Below the pieces are notes generated by a model. The model saw nothing but the letters and a program-made list of their open reading frames with translations, searched no databases and was not told where the DNA came from. Both the position numbers and the translations under genes were made by a program. This document shows positions 11,395 through 21,824 of a stretch of DNA of 64,000 bases, one piece after another. The stretch is from Prochlorococcus sp. AG-347-E23 (GTDB lineage: Bacteria > Cyanobacteriota > Cyanobacteriia > PCC-6307 > Cyanobiaceae): positions 1 through 64,000 of the forward strand of contig QCBH01000001.1 in the NCBI GenBank assembly GCA_003281685.1, in the 5' to 3' direction. Within the stretch, counting starts at the first letter, position 1; the number at the start of each line of letters is the position of its first letter.

Positions 11395-13416
11395 ATGCCA
11401 CAAGCTTCAGAAATTGCCTGGTTGATTCCCGTTTTTCCACTTATTGGAGCAGTGCTTTCTGGCTTAGGACTAATAAGCATCAACAAGAAAATTAATAATT
11501 CAAGAGAAATTGTTTCTGTAGGTCTGATTTCTTTCGTTGGAATTTCTACGGCAATTAGTTATAAAGCTTTAATTGAACAAGTCAATGGTTATCAATCAGT
11601 AGAAAAATTATTTGTATGGGCCAATGCTGGGGATTTCACAATTCCAATGGGATTTGTCCTTGATCCTTTGGGGAGTGTAATGCTTGCGTTAGTAACTACA
11701 ATAACTTTGCTGGTAATGATTTACTCACATGGTTACATGGCGCATGACAAAGGTTATGTCAGATTTTTTACATATTTAGCATTATTTAGTAGTTCAATGA
11801 TGGGATTAATAATTAGTCCGAATTTATTAGAAATTTATGTTTTTTGGGAATTAGTCGGGATGTGTTCTTATTTATTGGTTGGTTTTTGGTATGACAGGGA
11901 TGGTGCTGCACATGCTGCACAAAAAGCTTTTGTTGTTAATAGAGTGGGAGACTTTGGTTTATTACTAGGAATTCTTGGCCTATTTTGGGCAACAAATAGT
12001 TTTGATTTTAATGATATAGCTACTGGAATTTCTGAATCAATATCCGAAAATTCGATACCCATTTGGGCTGCTTTATTACTTTGTTTTTTAGTTTTCTTAG
12101 GGCCAATGGCTAAATCTGCTCAGTTTCCTCTTCATGTGTGGTTACCTGATGCGATGGAAGGCCCGACACCTATTTCTGCACTTATCCATGCTGCAACAAT
12201 GGTTGCAGCAGGAATATTTCTTGTAGCAAGACTTCAACCTTTGTATTCAATATTCCCCTCTATTCAGTTCATTATTGCTTTAGTTGGTACCATTACTTGT
12301 TTTTTGGGAGCCTCTATAGCTTTGACCCAAATGGATTTAAAAAAAGGTTTGGCTTATAGCACAGTTTCTCAGCTTGGGTATATGATGCTCGCAATGGGTT
12401 GTGGAGCACCAGTTGCAGGAATTTTTCATTTAGTGACTCATGCTTGCTTTAAAGCAATGCTGTTCCTTGGATCTGGTTCAGTAATACATGCTATGGAAGA
12501 AGTAGTTGGCCATCAGCCTGTATTAGCTCAAGATATGAGATTGATGGGCGGTTTAAGAAAAAAAATGCCCTATACATCAACAACATTTTTAATAGGTTGT
12601 ATAGCAATTAGTGGAATTCCCCCATTGGCAGGTTTTTGGAGTAAAGATGAGATACTCGGAAATGCTTTTATATCATTTCCAGCTTTTTGGTTCATAGGAC
12701 TTCTAACTGCTGGCATGACAGCTTTTTATATGTTTAGGCTTTATTTCTTGACATTTGAAGGAGATTTCAGAGGGGAGAATAAAGAATTGCAAAAAGAGCT
12801 TTTAATAGCCTCTAAAACAAACCTAGATGAAGAAAATGAAGAAGAGCATGAAGAACATGGCTCTATTCATGAGTCACCCTGGTCAATGACATTTCCCTTG
12901 GTATTTTTAGCTGTGCCGTCTGTAATTATCGGTTTTATGGGACTTCCATGGGATAGTAAAATTGCAAATTTACTAGATCCTGAAGAAGCAGAGGCTGCTG
13001 CAAAAGCCTTCGAATTGAAAGAATTTTTGCCTCTTGCACTTGCGTCAGTAATTATTGCATCCGCTGGAATCATCATTGCTTATCAAGCATATTTTGTGAA
13101 AAAAATAAATTTATCAGTTTTATTTGCCGAAAAGTTTTCCAGTCTCAACAGATTTTTATCTAATAAATGGTATCTAGATGATATTAATGAAAAAATTTTT
13201 GTTAAGGGTAGTAGAAAACTTGCTAAAGAAGTTTTAGAGGTAGATTCTAAGGTTGTTGATGGCGTCGTAAATCTTACTGGACTCGTGACTTTAGGTAGTG
13301 GAGAAGGTTTAAAATATTTTGAGACTGGTAGGGCTCAATTTTATGCTCTTATTGTTTTTGGAGGTGTAATTTTACTAGTTGCTATATTTGGTTTTCAATC
13401 TCCTCAAGTATCTTAA
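11395..13416 (+). CDS. ndhF: NAD(P)H-quinone oxidoreductase chain 5 (NdhF)
   Basis: NuoL/NdhF motifs (VFWELVGMCSYLLVGFWYDR, LPDAMEGPTPISALIHAATMVAAG). Confidence 0.95.
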   Translation: MPQASEIAWLIPVFPLIGAVLSGLGLISINKKINNSREIVSVGLISFVGISTAISYKALIEQVNGYQSVEKLFVWANAGDFTIPMGFVLDPLGSVMLALVTTITLLVMIYSHGYMAHDKGYVRFFTYLALFSSSMMGLIISPNLLEIYVFWELVGMCSYLLVGFWYDRDGAAHAAQKAFVVNRVGDFGLLLGILGLFWATNSFDFNDIATGISESISENSIPIWAALLLCFLVFLGPMAKSAQFPLHVWLPDAMEGPTPISALIHAATMVAAGIFLVARLQPLYSIFPSIQFIIALVGTITCFLGASIALTQMDLKKGLAYSTVSQLGYMMLAMGCGAPVAGIFHLVTHACFKAMLFLGSGSVIHAMEEVVGHQPVLAQDMRLMGGLRKKMPYTSTTFLIGCIAISGIPPLAGFWSKDEILGNAFISFPAFWFIGLLTAGMTAFYMFRLYFLTFEGDFRGENKELQKELLIASKTNLDEENEEEHEEHGSIHESPWSMTFPLVFLAVPSVIIGFMGLPWDSKIANLLDPEEAEAAAKAFELKEFLPLALASVIIASAGIIIAYQAYFVKKINLSVLFAEKFSSLNRFLSNKWYLDDINEKIFVKGSRKLAKEVLEVDSKVVDGVVNLTGLVTLGSGEGLKYFETGRAQFYALIVFGGVILLVAIFGFQSPQVS

Positions 13417-13501
13417 TTACAATTGTGTGTCTTCACTGTCCATAGGGGTGAAAAAATACAGAAAATTTCTAGACTTTATTTAAGATAAATTTCTTATTAA
13501 A

Positions 13502-15142
13502 TTGAGTACTTATTTTTATACACATTTAGCGACACAAATGTTGGGAACTTTGGGAGCTGGATTATCTAATTTTCCTTGGTTATCTGCTTCAATTTTATTT
13601 CCAATTGGTAGTGCATTTGTGATACCTTTTTTCCCAGATAAAGGGGATGGTAAAGAGGTGAGATGGTTTGCATTGTCTATTGCATTGATAACTTTTTTAA
13701 TAACTATAGGTTCATATATAAATGGCTTTGATATTAGGAATGAAAATGTTCAACTTAAAGAAAATGTTAGTTGGCTCCCTGATTTAGGTCTTACTTGGTC
13801 TGTTGGGGCTGATGGCATGTCTATGCCATTAATATTATTGACTAGTTTTATAACTGCTTTAGCAGTTCTTGCTGCATGGCCAGTCAAGTTCAAACCAAAG
13901 TTATTTTTCTTTTTGATATTGGTTATGGATGGTGGGCAAATTGCTGTATTTGCTGTTCAAGATATGCTTTTATTCTTTCTAACTTGGGAACTTGAGTTAA
14001 TTCCCGTTTATTTACTACTAGCTATATGGGGCGGCAAAAATCGACAATATGCTGCAACAAAATTCATTATTTATACAGCCGGCAGCTCTATCTTCATTCT
14101 TCTGGCAGCGTTAGCAATGGGCTTCTATGGCACAGAAATTCCTAACTTTGAGTTTTCTCACTTGGCAGCTCAAGATTTTAGTCAAAAATTCCAAATATTA
14201 TGTTACGTAGGGCTTTTAATTGCATTTGGTGTCAAACTACCAATAGTTCCTCTTCATACTTGGCTCCCAGATGCTCATGGAGAGGCTACAGCTCCTGTTC
14301 ATATGCTTCTAGCAGGAATTTTATTAAAGATGGGAGGATATGCTCTTTTAAGATTTAATGCACAATTATTACCCGTTGCGCATGCTCAATTTGCCCCATT
14401 ATTAATAGTTCTGGGGGTGGTCAATATAATTTATGCTGCATTAACTTCTTTTGCTCAAAGAAATCTTAAAAGAAAAATTGCATACAGTTCTATAAGTCAT
14501 ATGGGTTTTGTTCTTATTGGTATAGGGAGTTTTAGTAGCCTTGGAACAAGCGGAGCCATGCTGCAAATGGTTAGTCATGGATTAATAGGTGCAAGTTTAT
14601 TTTTTCTTGTTGGTGCCACCTATGACAGAACAAAGACTCTTAAACTTGATGAAATGAGTGGGGTAGGACAAAAGATGAGAATTATGTTTGCCTTATGGAC
14701 TGCTTGCTCTCTGGCTTCCTTGGCTTTGCCAGGAATGAGTGGATTTGTTTCCGAATTGATGGTATTTACAGGATTTGTTACTGATGAAGTCTATACACTT
14801 CCGTTTAGGGTAGTGATGGCCTCTTTAGCTGCTATCGGTGTAATACTTACACCTATTTATCTACTTTCAATGTTGCGAGAAATTTTCTTTGGTAAAGAAA
14901 ATCCAAAATTAGTCGAAGAGCGAAAACTTATAGATGCAGAGCCAAGGGAAATTTATATTATTGCTTGTTTACTTTTACCTATTATTGGAATAGGTTTGTA
15001 CCCAAGATTAGTTACTGAAAGTTACATTGCATCTATCAATAATTTGGTCGATCGAGATTTAACTGCTGTTAAAGGTGCTGTGAAAACAAATATTTTTTCA
15101 GGAACTAAAACAAATGACATCATAAAAGCTCCAACAATATAA
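13502..15142 (+). CDS. ndhD: NAD(P)H-quinone oxidoreductase chain 4 (NdhD)
   Basis: [53 protein letters not shown] start. Confidence 0.95.
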   Translation: MSTYFYTHLATQMLGTLGAGLSNFPWLSASILFPIGSAFVIPFFPDKGDGKEVRWFALSIALITFLITIGSYINGFDIRNENVQLKENVSWLPDLGLTWSVGADGMSMPLILLTSFITALAVLAAWPVKFKPKLFFFLILVMDGGQIAVFAVQDMLLFFLTWELELIPVYLLLAIWGGKNRQYAATKFIIYTAGSSIFILLAALAMGFYGTEIPNFEFSHLAAQDFSQKFQILCYVGLLIAFGVKLPIVPLHTWLPDAHGEATAPVHMLLAGILLKMGGYALLRFNAQLLPVAHAQFAPLLIVLGVVNIIYAALTSFAQRNLKRKIAYSSISHMGFVLIGIGSFSSLGTSGAMLQMVSHGLIGASLFFLVGATYDRTKTLKLDEMSGVGQKMRIMFALWTACSLASLALPGMSGFVSELMVFTGFVTDEVYTLPFRVVMASLAAIGVILTPIYLLSMLREIFFGKENPKLVEERKLIDAEPREIYIIACLLLPIIGIGLYPRLVTESYIASINNLVDRDLTAVKGAVKTNIFSGTKTNDIIKAPTI

Positions 15143-15265
15143 TTTTTTAAATTAATGCAATATTGTTTGGCATTAAATAAATTAAAAGATATCTTGTGAG
15201 TAGATTTTATCTATTTCAAAATATCTTATTTCAATCCTATTGATAGGCAACAATTAGGCCCTAGA

Positions 15266-16087
15266 TTGTTGATTAAGTTCCTTCAAGACGCCGCAGGTAA
15301 AGGTGAGCTTGATCCATGGGATATTGATGTAATAAGTGTTATTGATAGTTTTTTAGAGCAATACTCACATACTTTTAATCAATCTTCAAATAGTCAAATC
15401 TCATATCATAAGGATTTAGCTGAGACCAGCGAAGCATTTTTTGCGGCTTCGGTACTTGTTAATCTTAAGGCTCAGGTCTTGGAAGCTGATGTTTTTAAAG
15501 AAAATTCTTCCAATTTTGAAGAAGAATTTGATTTGGATGATCAAGATTGGATTGATCAAGAATTTGATATCCCAAAATATCCTGAAAAATATCTAAGGAG
15601 AAGATCAATTGCACAACCAATTCTTAAACGTACAACAACATTGGGAGAACTTATAAGTCAGTTAGAGTCCATAGCAGAAGTTATAGAAACCCAAGATCTT
15701 CTTCTCATGAAGAGAAAAAGACAAAAAAAATATTCTGATAAGGCATTAATTTCTCAAGTAAAGTCATTAGCGCATCGCGAGAAACTTCCAGAAACCACTA
15801 AAGCATTAGGGAAATTTATTGAAGGATGGGAAAAAGCATTACAATGGACAGATTTTGAATATTTAGTCAATAAATGGCAAACAGTAGTAAAAAATGATTT
15901 AGATAAAGATCGTTTGGGAGTTTTTTGGGCTTTATTATTTTTATCATCTGAAAACAAAATTGAAATTAAACAAATTAATTCTTTATATGGCCCAATTCAA
16001 ATTAAAAGAATAATTCCTGATGGTGGCTTAGCTCAATTGCCTATAGAAAATCTTGAGATAAGTAATTCGTCTTCCTCGGCTGCTTAG
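15266..16087 (+). CDS. scpA: Segregation and condensation protein A (N-terminus uncertain)
   Basis: LLIKFLQDAAGKGELDPWDIDVISVIDSFLEQ is ScpA-like; only a TTG start is available in frame and coding-like sequence (NPIDRQQLGPR) precedes it. Confidence 0.8.
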   Translation: MLIKFLQDAAGKGELDPWDIDVISVIDSFLEQYSHTFNQSSNSQISYHKDLAETSEAFFAASVLVNLKAQVLEADVFKENSSNFEEEFDLDDQDWIDQEFDIPKYPEKYLRRRSIAQPILKRTTTLGELISQLESIAEVIETQDLLLMKRKRQKKYSDKALISQVKSLAHREKLPETTKALGKFIEGWEKALQWTDFEYLVNKWQTVVKNDLDKDRLGVFWALLFLSSENKIEIKQINSLYGPIQIKRIIPDGGLAQLPIENLEISNSSSSAA

Positions 16088-16134
16088 AAGCTTCATAGTA
16101 ATAACGTATAATTTAAAAAAATGGTTTTGAATTT

Positions 16135-17313
16135 ATGAAGGCAATGATACTTGCGGCAGGTAAAGGCACACGTGTTCAGCCTATTACGCATGTTATTCCG
16201 AAACCGATGATTCCGATTTTGCAAAAACCTGTTATGGAGTTTCTCTTAGAACTTTTAAGAGAACATAATTTTAAGGAAATAATGGTAAATGTTTCTCATT
16301 TGGCTGAAGAAATTGAAAATTATTTTAGGGATGGGCAAAGATTTGGAGTAGAAATTGCTTATAGTTTTGAGGGAAGAATTGAAGATGGAGAATTAATAGG
16401 TGATGCTTTGGGATCCGCTGGAGGATTAAAAAAAATTCAGGATTTTCAAAATTTTTTTGATGAAACTTTTGTTGTTTTATGTGGTGATGCTTTAGTTGAT
16501 TTAGATTTAACTCAAGCTGTTAAAAAACATAAGCAGAAAGGAGCTATTGCGAGCTTAATAACAAAAAAGGTAACTAAAGATCAAGTATCAAGTTACGGTG
16601 TCGTAGTGTCTGATGAAAATGGTCGAATAAAGGCTTTTCAGGAAAAGCCAACAGTAGATCAAGCTTTAAGTGACTCAATAAATACAGGAATTTATCTTTT
16701 CGAACCCGAAATTTTTAATTACATACCTTCAGGAGAGAAATTTGATATTGGCGCTGATCTTTTCCCTAAACTTGTTGAAATGGATTTACCATTTTTTGCA
16801 TTACCAATGGATTTTGAATGGGTAGATATTGGAAAAGTTCCTGATTATTGGAGTGCTATTAGAAATGTATTGCAAGGTAAAGTAAGACAAGTGCAAATAC
16901 CAGGTAAGGAAATAAAACCAGGAGTTTTTACCGGTTTGAATGTAGCGGTTAACTGGGAAAAGGTTAATATTACCGGGCCGGTTTATATAGGAGGCATGAC
17001 TAGGATCGAGGATGGAGCAACTATTATTGGCCCTTCCATGATTGGACCAAGTTGTTGCATTTGCGAGGGCGCAACTATAGATAACTCAATTATTTTTGAT
17101 TATTCTAAAATTGGTAAAGGTGTAAGACTTATGGATAAGTTAGTGTTTGGTAAATATTGTGTTGGGAAAAATGGAGATCATTTTGATTTGCAAGATGCAT
17201 CTTTAGATTGGTTAATTGCGGATTCAAGAAGATCTGATTTGACTGAGCCATCGCCTCAGCAGAAAGCTATGGCAGAATTATTAGGTACTGATTTGATTAA
17301 TATTCCAGACTAA
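16135..17313 (+). CDS. Sugar nucleotidyltransferase (mannose-1-P guanylyltransferase / NDP-sugar pyrophosphorylase-like)
   Basis: MKAMILAAGKGTRVQPITHVIPKPMIP signature; C-terminal left-handed beta-helix-like repeats. Confidence 0.85.
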   Translation: MKAMILAAGKGTRVQPITHVIPKPMIPILQKPVMEFLLELLREHNFKEIMVNVSHLAEEIENYFRDGQRFGVEIAYSFEGRIEDGELIGDALGSAGGLKKIQDFQNFFDETFVVLCGDALVDLDLTQAVKKHKQKGAIASLITKKVTKDQVSSYGVVVSDENGRIKAFQEKPTVDQALSDSINTGIYLFEPEIFNYIPSGEKFDIGADLFPKLVEMDLPFFALPMDFEWVDIGKVPDYWSAIRNVLQGKVRQVQIPGKEIKPGVFTGLNVAVNWEKVNITGPVYIGGMTRIEDGATIIGPSMIGPSCCICEGATIDNSIIFDYSKIGKGVRLMDKLVFGKYCVGKNGDHFDLQDASLDWLIADSRRSDLTEPSPQQKAMAELLGTDLINIPD

Positions 17314-18187
17314 GATTAGCTTTTTCAATAATCTCAGGAATTAAATGCTCTGCTTTTACGGCCATTAGATGAATACCATTTGCGATATTAATAAAATCAT
17401 GAGCTTGTTCAGATGCAATTTTAATACCTTCTTGTAATGGGTCTTTAGCATCTTTAAGACGATTTAAGATATTTTCAGGGATGTTTGCGCCTGGAACGTA
17501 TTTGTTTACAAAGAGTGCGTTTTTGTAAGACTTTAATAGAAATACACCTGCAATTACAGGAATTTCAAGAGGTTTGCTAATTTTTTCACAAAACTCTATC
17601 AAATTTTCTTTTTCCATAACCATTTGAGTTTGTATAAATCCAGCTCCAGCCTCTTTTTTCTTTCTCATTCTATGCTCTAAACTTCTTTTATTTCTGCAAT
17701 TTGGATCAGCTGCAGCACCTGCAAAAATAGATGTTTTTTCATCGGAAAGTTCTCCTAGAGTTGGATCAATTCCTTTATTGAAAGCTTGAATTTGTTGAAG
17801 CAATCTAACTGACTCAAACTCATGTACGGCCTTTGCATCTTGTTGATCCCCAGCTTTTACTGAATCACCGGTAATGCATAAAATGTTTCTAATTCCTAAA
17901 GCATTTGCTCCGAGAATGTCTGATTGTAAAGCAATTTTATTACGATCTCTGCAAGAAATTTGCATTACTGGTTCTATCCCATTTTCCAGTAATAGTTTGG
18001 ACATTGCCAAGCTGCACATTCTCATTACAGCTCTGCTTCCATCAGTAATGTTAACAGCATGTACCTTATCTTTCAAAAGTTGTGCTATCTTAAGAGATCT
18101 TATGGGGCTTCCACCTCTTGGCGGCATTAACTCTGCCGTTATTACCTTAGATCTTTTTTCTAAAGTCTGCTGAAGTTTTGATTTCAA
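17297..18187 (-). CDS. metF: Methylenetetrahydrofolate reductase
   Basis: ITAELMPPRGG, CRDRNKIALQSDILGANALGIRNILCITGD, GAGFIQTQMV motifs. Confidence 0.9.
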   Translation of the reverse strand: MKSKLQQTLEKRSKVITAELMPPRGGSPIRSLKIAQLLKDKVHAVNITDGSRAVMRMCSLAMSKLLLENGIEPVMQISCRDRNKIALQSDILGANALGIRNILCITGDSVKAGDQQDAKAVHEFESVRLLQQIQAFNKGIDPTLGELSDEKTSIFAGAAADPNCRNKRSLEHRMRKKKEAGAGFIQTQMVMEKENLIEFCEKISKPLEIPVIAGVFLLKSYKNALFVNKYVPGANIPENILNRLKDAKDPLQEGIKIASEQAHDFINIANGIHLMAVKAEHLIPEIIEKANLSLEY

Positions 18188-18264
18188 TTGCTTTTGTTTC
18201 CTAGTTAGTTAACAAGTGTACTGAGATTGCTAAACTTAATTAATATAAAAAAGGAACTGTTTAA

Positions 18265-18543
18265 ATGCAAATGGTTGAAGAAGAAGTAAACAACATTGAT
18301 ATGATGGGTCTCTCAGCAAGAGAGATGGAAATCATTGATCTCGTAGCTGATGGGCTTACAAATCAAGAAATTGCAGTAAAACTAACTATTAGTAAAAGAA
18401 CTGTTGATAATCATGTAAGTAATATGTTTACAAAAACTGGTTCTAAAAACAGAGTGGCACTTTTGAATTGGGCAATGGACAACGGCAAGATTTGTAGAGA
18501 TGGATTTAATTGTTGTACACTCCCAGACTCTGATCAAGATTAG
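18265..18543 (+). CDS. Small stand-alone LuxR-type HTH regulator (PedR/Ssl0564-like)
   Basis: LSAREMEIIDLVADGLTNQEIAVKLTISKRTVDNHVSNMFTKTGSKNRVALLNWA LuxR HTH; 92 aa, no receiver domain. Confidence 0.82.
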   Translation: MQMVEEEVNNIDMMGLSAREMEIIDLVADGLTNQEIAVKLTISKRTVDNHVSNMFTKTGSKNRVALLNWAMDNGKICRDGFNCCTLPDSDQD

Positions 18544-18694
18544 TATTACCCTTTACTTCTTTTGTATCATTAGCCAAATCCATTAGACAATAATTTGTAG
18601 AACCTAATTCGAAGAGTTCAGCATATGCAATACATGCATCCTTGTCTGAATCGACAAATCTTAATATTCCTTCTTTGTCGTAAAGACCATACAT
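18506..18694 (-). CDS. 62-aa hypothetical protein, 3' antisense overlap with the LuxR gene
   Basis: Open frame MYGLYDKEGILRFVDSDKDACIAYAELFELGSTNYCLMDLAND; mostly outside other genes. Confidence 0.6.
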   Translation of the reverse strand: MYGLYDKEGILRFVDSDKDACIAYAELFELGSTNYCLMDLANDTKEVKGNTNLDQSLGVYNN

Positions 18695-18780
18695 CTGAAG
18701 AAAATAAAAAATAACTTTCTTAAATATAAAGAAAATATAAAGGATGAGTGGTTCCTTTGACTAGTTACTTTTGAAAGTTG

Positions 18781-19257
18781 TTAAAAGTCTTCTTTCCATT
18801 CTGAAAAAGGATTGTTAGCGAGACTGAAATTGGAATAATGGGTCAGCCCAGTAATTTCTTCTGAAATGAAAGATGGAAGGAATAAATCTTCCTCTTCATT
18901 AGAAAGTTCAATTTCTGCAATTTCAAGTGGATAATTATTTTCTTGAAAGCAATCTATAATCCAAGATTTTTTTTCAATTTCTAGAAAGAATCTATCCTTT
19001 TTAATTGTATTTGAAAGATTTGAAATTATTGTTTGAGCATCGCTTCTTGGAATTGAGTATTCAAATTCAAAGTTAGTAAAGCCCTTGATATGTTTTTTAA
19101 GTGCAATTTCAGAGTTTTTGCCTACAAGCCTAACCCTAATAATCCAACCATCTAAACTTTTGGATAAATATCCTTGTTCAATATGAATTTTTTTATTTAT
19201 GAATTTTTTCCAATTATCATTTTTTATAAGAAATCTTCTTTCTATCTCTAAGGCCAT
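18781..19257 (-). CDS. CYTH domain protein
   Basis: MALEIERRFLIKN...IEQGYLS signature of CYTH/triphosphate tunnel proteins. Confidence 0.88.
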   Translation of the reverse strand: MALEIERRFLIKNDNWKKFINKKIHIEQGYLSKSLDGWIIRVRLVGKNSEIALKKHIKGFTNFEFEYSIPRSDAQTIISNLSNTIKKDRFFLEIEKKSWIIDCFQENNYPLEIAEIELSNEEEDLFLPSFISEEITGLTHYSNFSLANNPFSEWKEDF

Positions 19258-20169
19258 TTAAATTTTGAAATTTTTTTTAGATAAATCACCTTTCCAATCT
19301 AGTTTTTTTATTAGAGTATTATAATAACCCAAGCTTTTTTTAAACTTTATTATTTTACAGGGTGATTTTCCTTTTTTGATCTCACAATAATAATTTTCCT
19401 TAATGGTCATACATTTTGAACCGTCTCTCCATAATTTAATTTCCCCTTTACTTTTTTTTACAGGTTTTATAATTACCTTACTTTTATTAGGTATAACTAT
19501 TGGTCTACTAGCCAAACTCATCGGGCATATAGGGTTAATTATCATTGCATCAATACTAGGGTGCACTATTGGCCCACCTGCAGCCATTGAGTAGGCTGTT
19601 GAACCAGTCGATGTGGATATGATTAATCCATCACCTTTATATTCATTAACTTTCTCATTATCTATTTCAATTTGTATTTGATTAGTTGGAGAAATGTCCT
19701 CTTCAACAGATTTAAAATAAAAATCATTTAAGGCATCGTAGCTTTTTATAATATTTTTCTCAGAACTTGTCCCATTAATACATACGTTACAATTTAATCT
19801 ATGACGAAAGTCAATTCTATATTCTTCGTTTTCAAGGATTTCAATAAAAGATTTGTCAAACAAAAAATCTTTTTCTTGAGTAAGGAAGCCCAGATTTCCA
19901 CCAATATTAATACTCAACAAAGGAATATCATAAACAGCTAAGGCATTTGCACACTTAAGGAAGGTTCCATCCCCACCAAGAACTATGCCAATATTTGGTT
20001 GTAATTCTAGATTACAAAAATATTTTTCAATTTCATCTTTATAAAAATCACTTTCAATTCTTTTTGATTTTATATTTTTAGCTTTGAGGACTTCTTCACA
20101 AAATTTAGAAGCCTCTTCAGCAATAGAACTATCTGAACGATATACAATAAGCACTAATGAAAGTTTCAT
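19258..20169 (-). CDS. nadK: NAD kinase
   Basis: [46 protein letters not shown]. Confidence 0.95.
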   Translation of the reverse strand: MKLSLVLIVYRSDSSIAEEASKFCEEVLKAKNIKSKRIESDFYKDEIEKYFCNLELQPNIGIVLGGDGTFLKCANALAVYDIPLLSINIGGNLGFLTQEKDFLFDKSFIEILENEEYRIDFRHRLNCNVCINGTSSEKNIIKSYDALNDFYFKSVEEDISPTNQIQIEIDNEKVNEYKGDGLIISTSTGSTAYSMAAGGPIVHPSIDAMIINPICPMSLASRPIVIPNKSKVIIKPVKKSKGEIKLWRDGSKCMTIKENYYCEIKKGKSPCKIIKFKKSLGYYNTLIKKLDWKGDLSKKNFKI

Positions 20170-20178
20170 TGAGTGGTT

Positions 20179-20499
20179 TTACCATTTTAATAAATTAAAA
20201 CTTTCCATATCTACAGTCACTCTATTCCTATAAAGAGATAATAAGATAGCTAATCCAACTGCTGCTTCTGCTGCAGCAACAGTAATTACAAAAATTGTAA
20301 AAACTTGTCCTTGAATTAAATTATTATCCACATAGGAAGAAAAAGCCATTAAGTTTATATTTACTGCGTTTAGCATTAATTCGATGCTCATAAGGACTCT
20401 TACTGCATTTCTGCTGTTCAATAAACCCCAAATCCCAATACAGAATAGTGCTGAAGATACTATTAAAAATGCTTGAATAGGAATTGATTCTAAATTCAT
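20179..20499 (-). CDS. ndhE: NAD(P)H-quinone oxidoreductase subunit 4L
   Basis: RNAVRVLMSIELMLNAVNINLMAFS; ndhA-I-G-E order. Confidence 0.94.
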   Translation of the reverse strand: MNLESIPIQAFLIVSSALFCIGIWGLLNSRNAVRVLMSIELMLNAVNINLMAFSSYVDNNLIQGQVFTIFVITVAAAEAAVGLAILLSLYRNRVTVDMESFNLLKW

Positions 20500-20517
20500 A
20501 ATAAGAAAGGCGAAAGG

Positions 20518-21117
20518 TTAATTTTTATTTGTAAGTAACGGTTCTGATGATTTTTCAATTAACTCTTGATCAACAGGTAATCCAGTAGAAATATCCTTGC
20601 TCATTACATCTCTTCTAGCTAAAACAATAGCTCCAATCATTGCCATTAAAAGTAAAACCGAAGCCACTTCAAATGGGAGTAAATAATCACTGAATAAATG
20701 TTCACCAATTCTGATAGTAGATTCTTCTCCTATAGAGTTTTGAGGACTTGATAGGGGCCATACATTGGTCAAGTCAACTCTTATTAGAAGGCTAAGAAGG
20801 GTTAAACATATTGATGTTGATATTATTCTTCGTGATTTAATGTCATTGATGGGCTTTAAATCTTCTTTTTTATTGACTAGCATTATTGCAAAGATTATTA
20901 ATACATTAACTGCACCCACATAAACTAAAACTTGTGCTGCAGCAACAAAACTCGCATTTAAAAGAAGATATAATCCTGCGACACTCATGAAAACCCCTCC
21001 CAAAAGAAAGGCTGAATAAACTATACTATCGAGCAATACAACACCAAGTGCTCCAATGAGTATGACTAAGGATAGAACTGTAAAACAAATAATTTGAGTT
21101 GTTATTGCAATGGACAT
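20518..21117 (-). CDS. ndhG: NAD(P)H-quinone oxidoreductase subunit 6
   Basis: NuoJ/NdhG-like [35 protein letters not shown]-type motif; cluster context. Confidence 0.94.
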   Translation of the reverse strand: [199 protein letters not shown]

Positions 21118-21129
21118 AAATTGTGGAAA

Positions 21130-21756
21130 TTAATTATTTGGATTAGAAAATGTATCTTTATTTTCGTTAGATTCAGGTCTCATCCAATCATAGACTTCTT
21201 CAGGTAATTTACCAACTCTAGTATCTGTAGCAGGGATTTCATGAGGGTCCATGACACCTTTAGGAAGATAGGCAAGTTCTCTCAGAGGTTTAACTGAAGG
21301 ATCTGTTGTTACGTTTGTAGGTAGTCTACCGAGTGCAACATTATCAAAATTTAGATTGTGTCTGTCAAAAGTAGCTAATTCATATTCTTCGGTCATTGAT
21401 AGACAATTTGTTGGGCAATATTCAACACAATTTCCGCAAAAGATACAGACTCCAAAGTCTATAGAATAATTTCTAAGTTCCTTTTTTTTTGTTTCTTTAT
21501 TCATTACCCAATCAACTACTGGTAGATTTATGGGACATACTCTTACACAAACTTCACAGGCAATACATTTATCGAACTCATAATGTATTCTTCCTCTATA
21601 TCTTTCAGAAGGTATTAACTTTTCATATGGATATTGGACAGTAACAGGTCTTCTTCGAAGATGATCAAAAGTTACTGATAAGCCGTTGTATAAGTATTTG
21701 CCAGCATTAAAAGCTTCTTTAATATAACTATTTATTTGTTGAAGGAAATTTTTCAT
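21130..21756 (-). CDS. ndhI: NAD(P)H-quinone oxidoreductase subunit I (2[4Fe-4S])
   Basis: [16 protein letters not shown] and [16 protein letters not shown] ferredoxin motifs. Confidence 0.96.
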   Translation of the reverse strand: MKNFLQQINSYIKEAFNAGKYLYNGLSVTFDHLRRRPVTVQYPYEKLIPSERYRGRIHYEFDKCIACEVCVRVCPINLPVVDWVMNKETKKKELRNYSIDFGVCIFCGNCVEYCPTNCLSMTEEYELATFDRHNLNFDNVALGRLPTNVTTDPSVKPLRELAYLPKGVMDPHEIPATDTRVGKLPEEVYDWMRPESNENKDTFSNPNN

Positions 21757-21824
21757 TTTGAAGAATTCACTTATTTATTTTATTTTAGTGGATTAATTTC
21801 AAATTTAAGTATTTTTACTTAAGT

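Noticed and set aside
13417-13501. Possible terminator TTCAC...GGTGAA between ndhF and ndhD
   Set aside because: Only a 5-bp stem with a large loop and no U-run in the sense direction.
18188-18264. Possible NtcA-like site GTTAACAAGTGTAC upstream of the LuxR gene
   Set aside because: Matches GTN10AC only loosely (GTT rather than GTA); too weak in AT-rich DNA.
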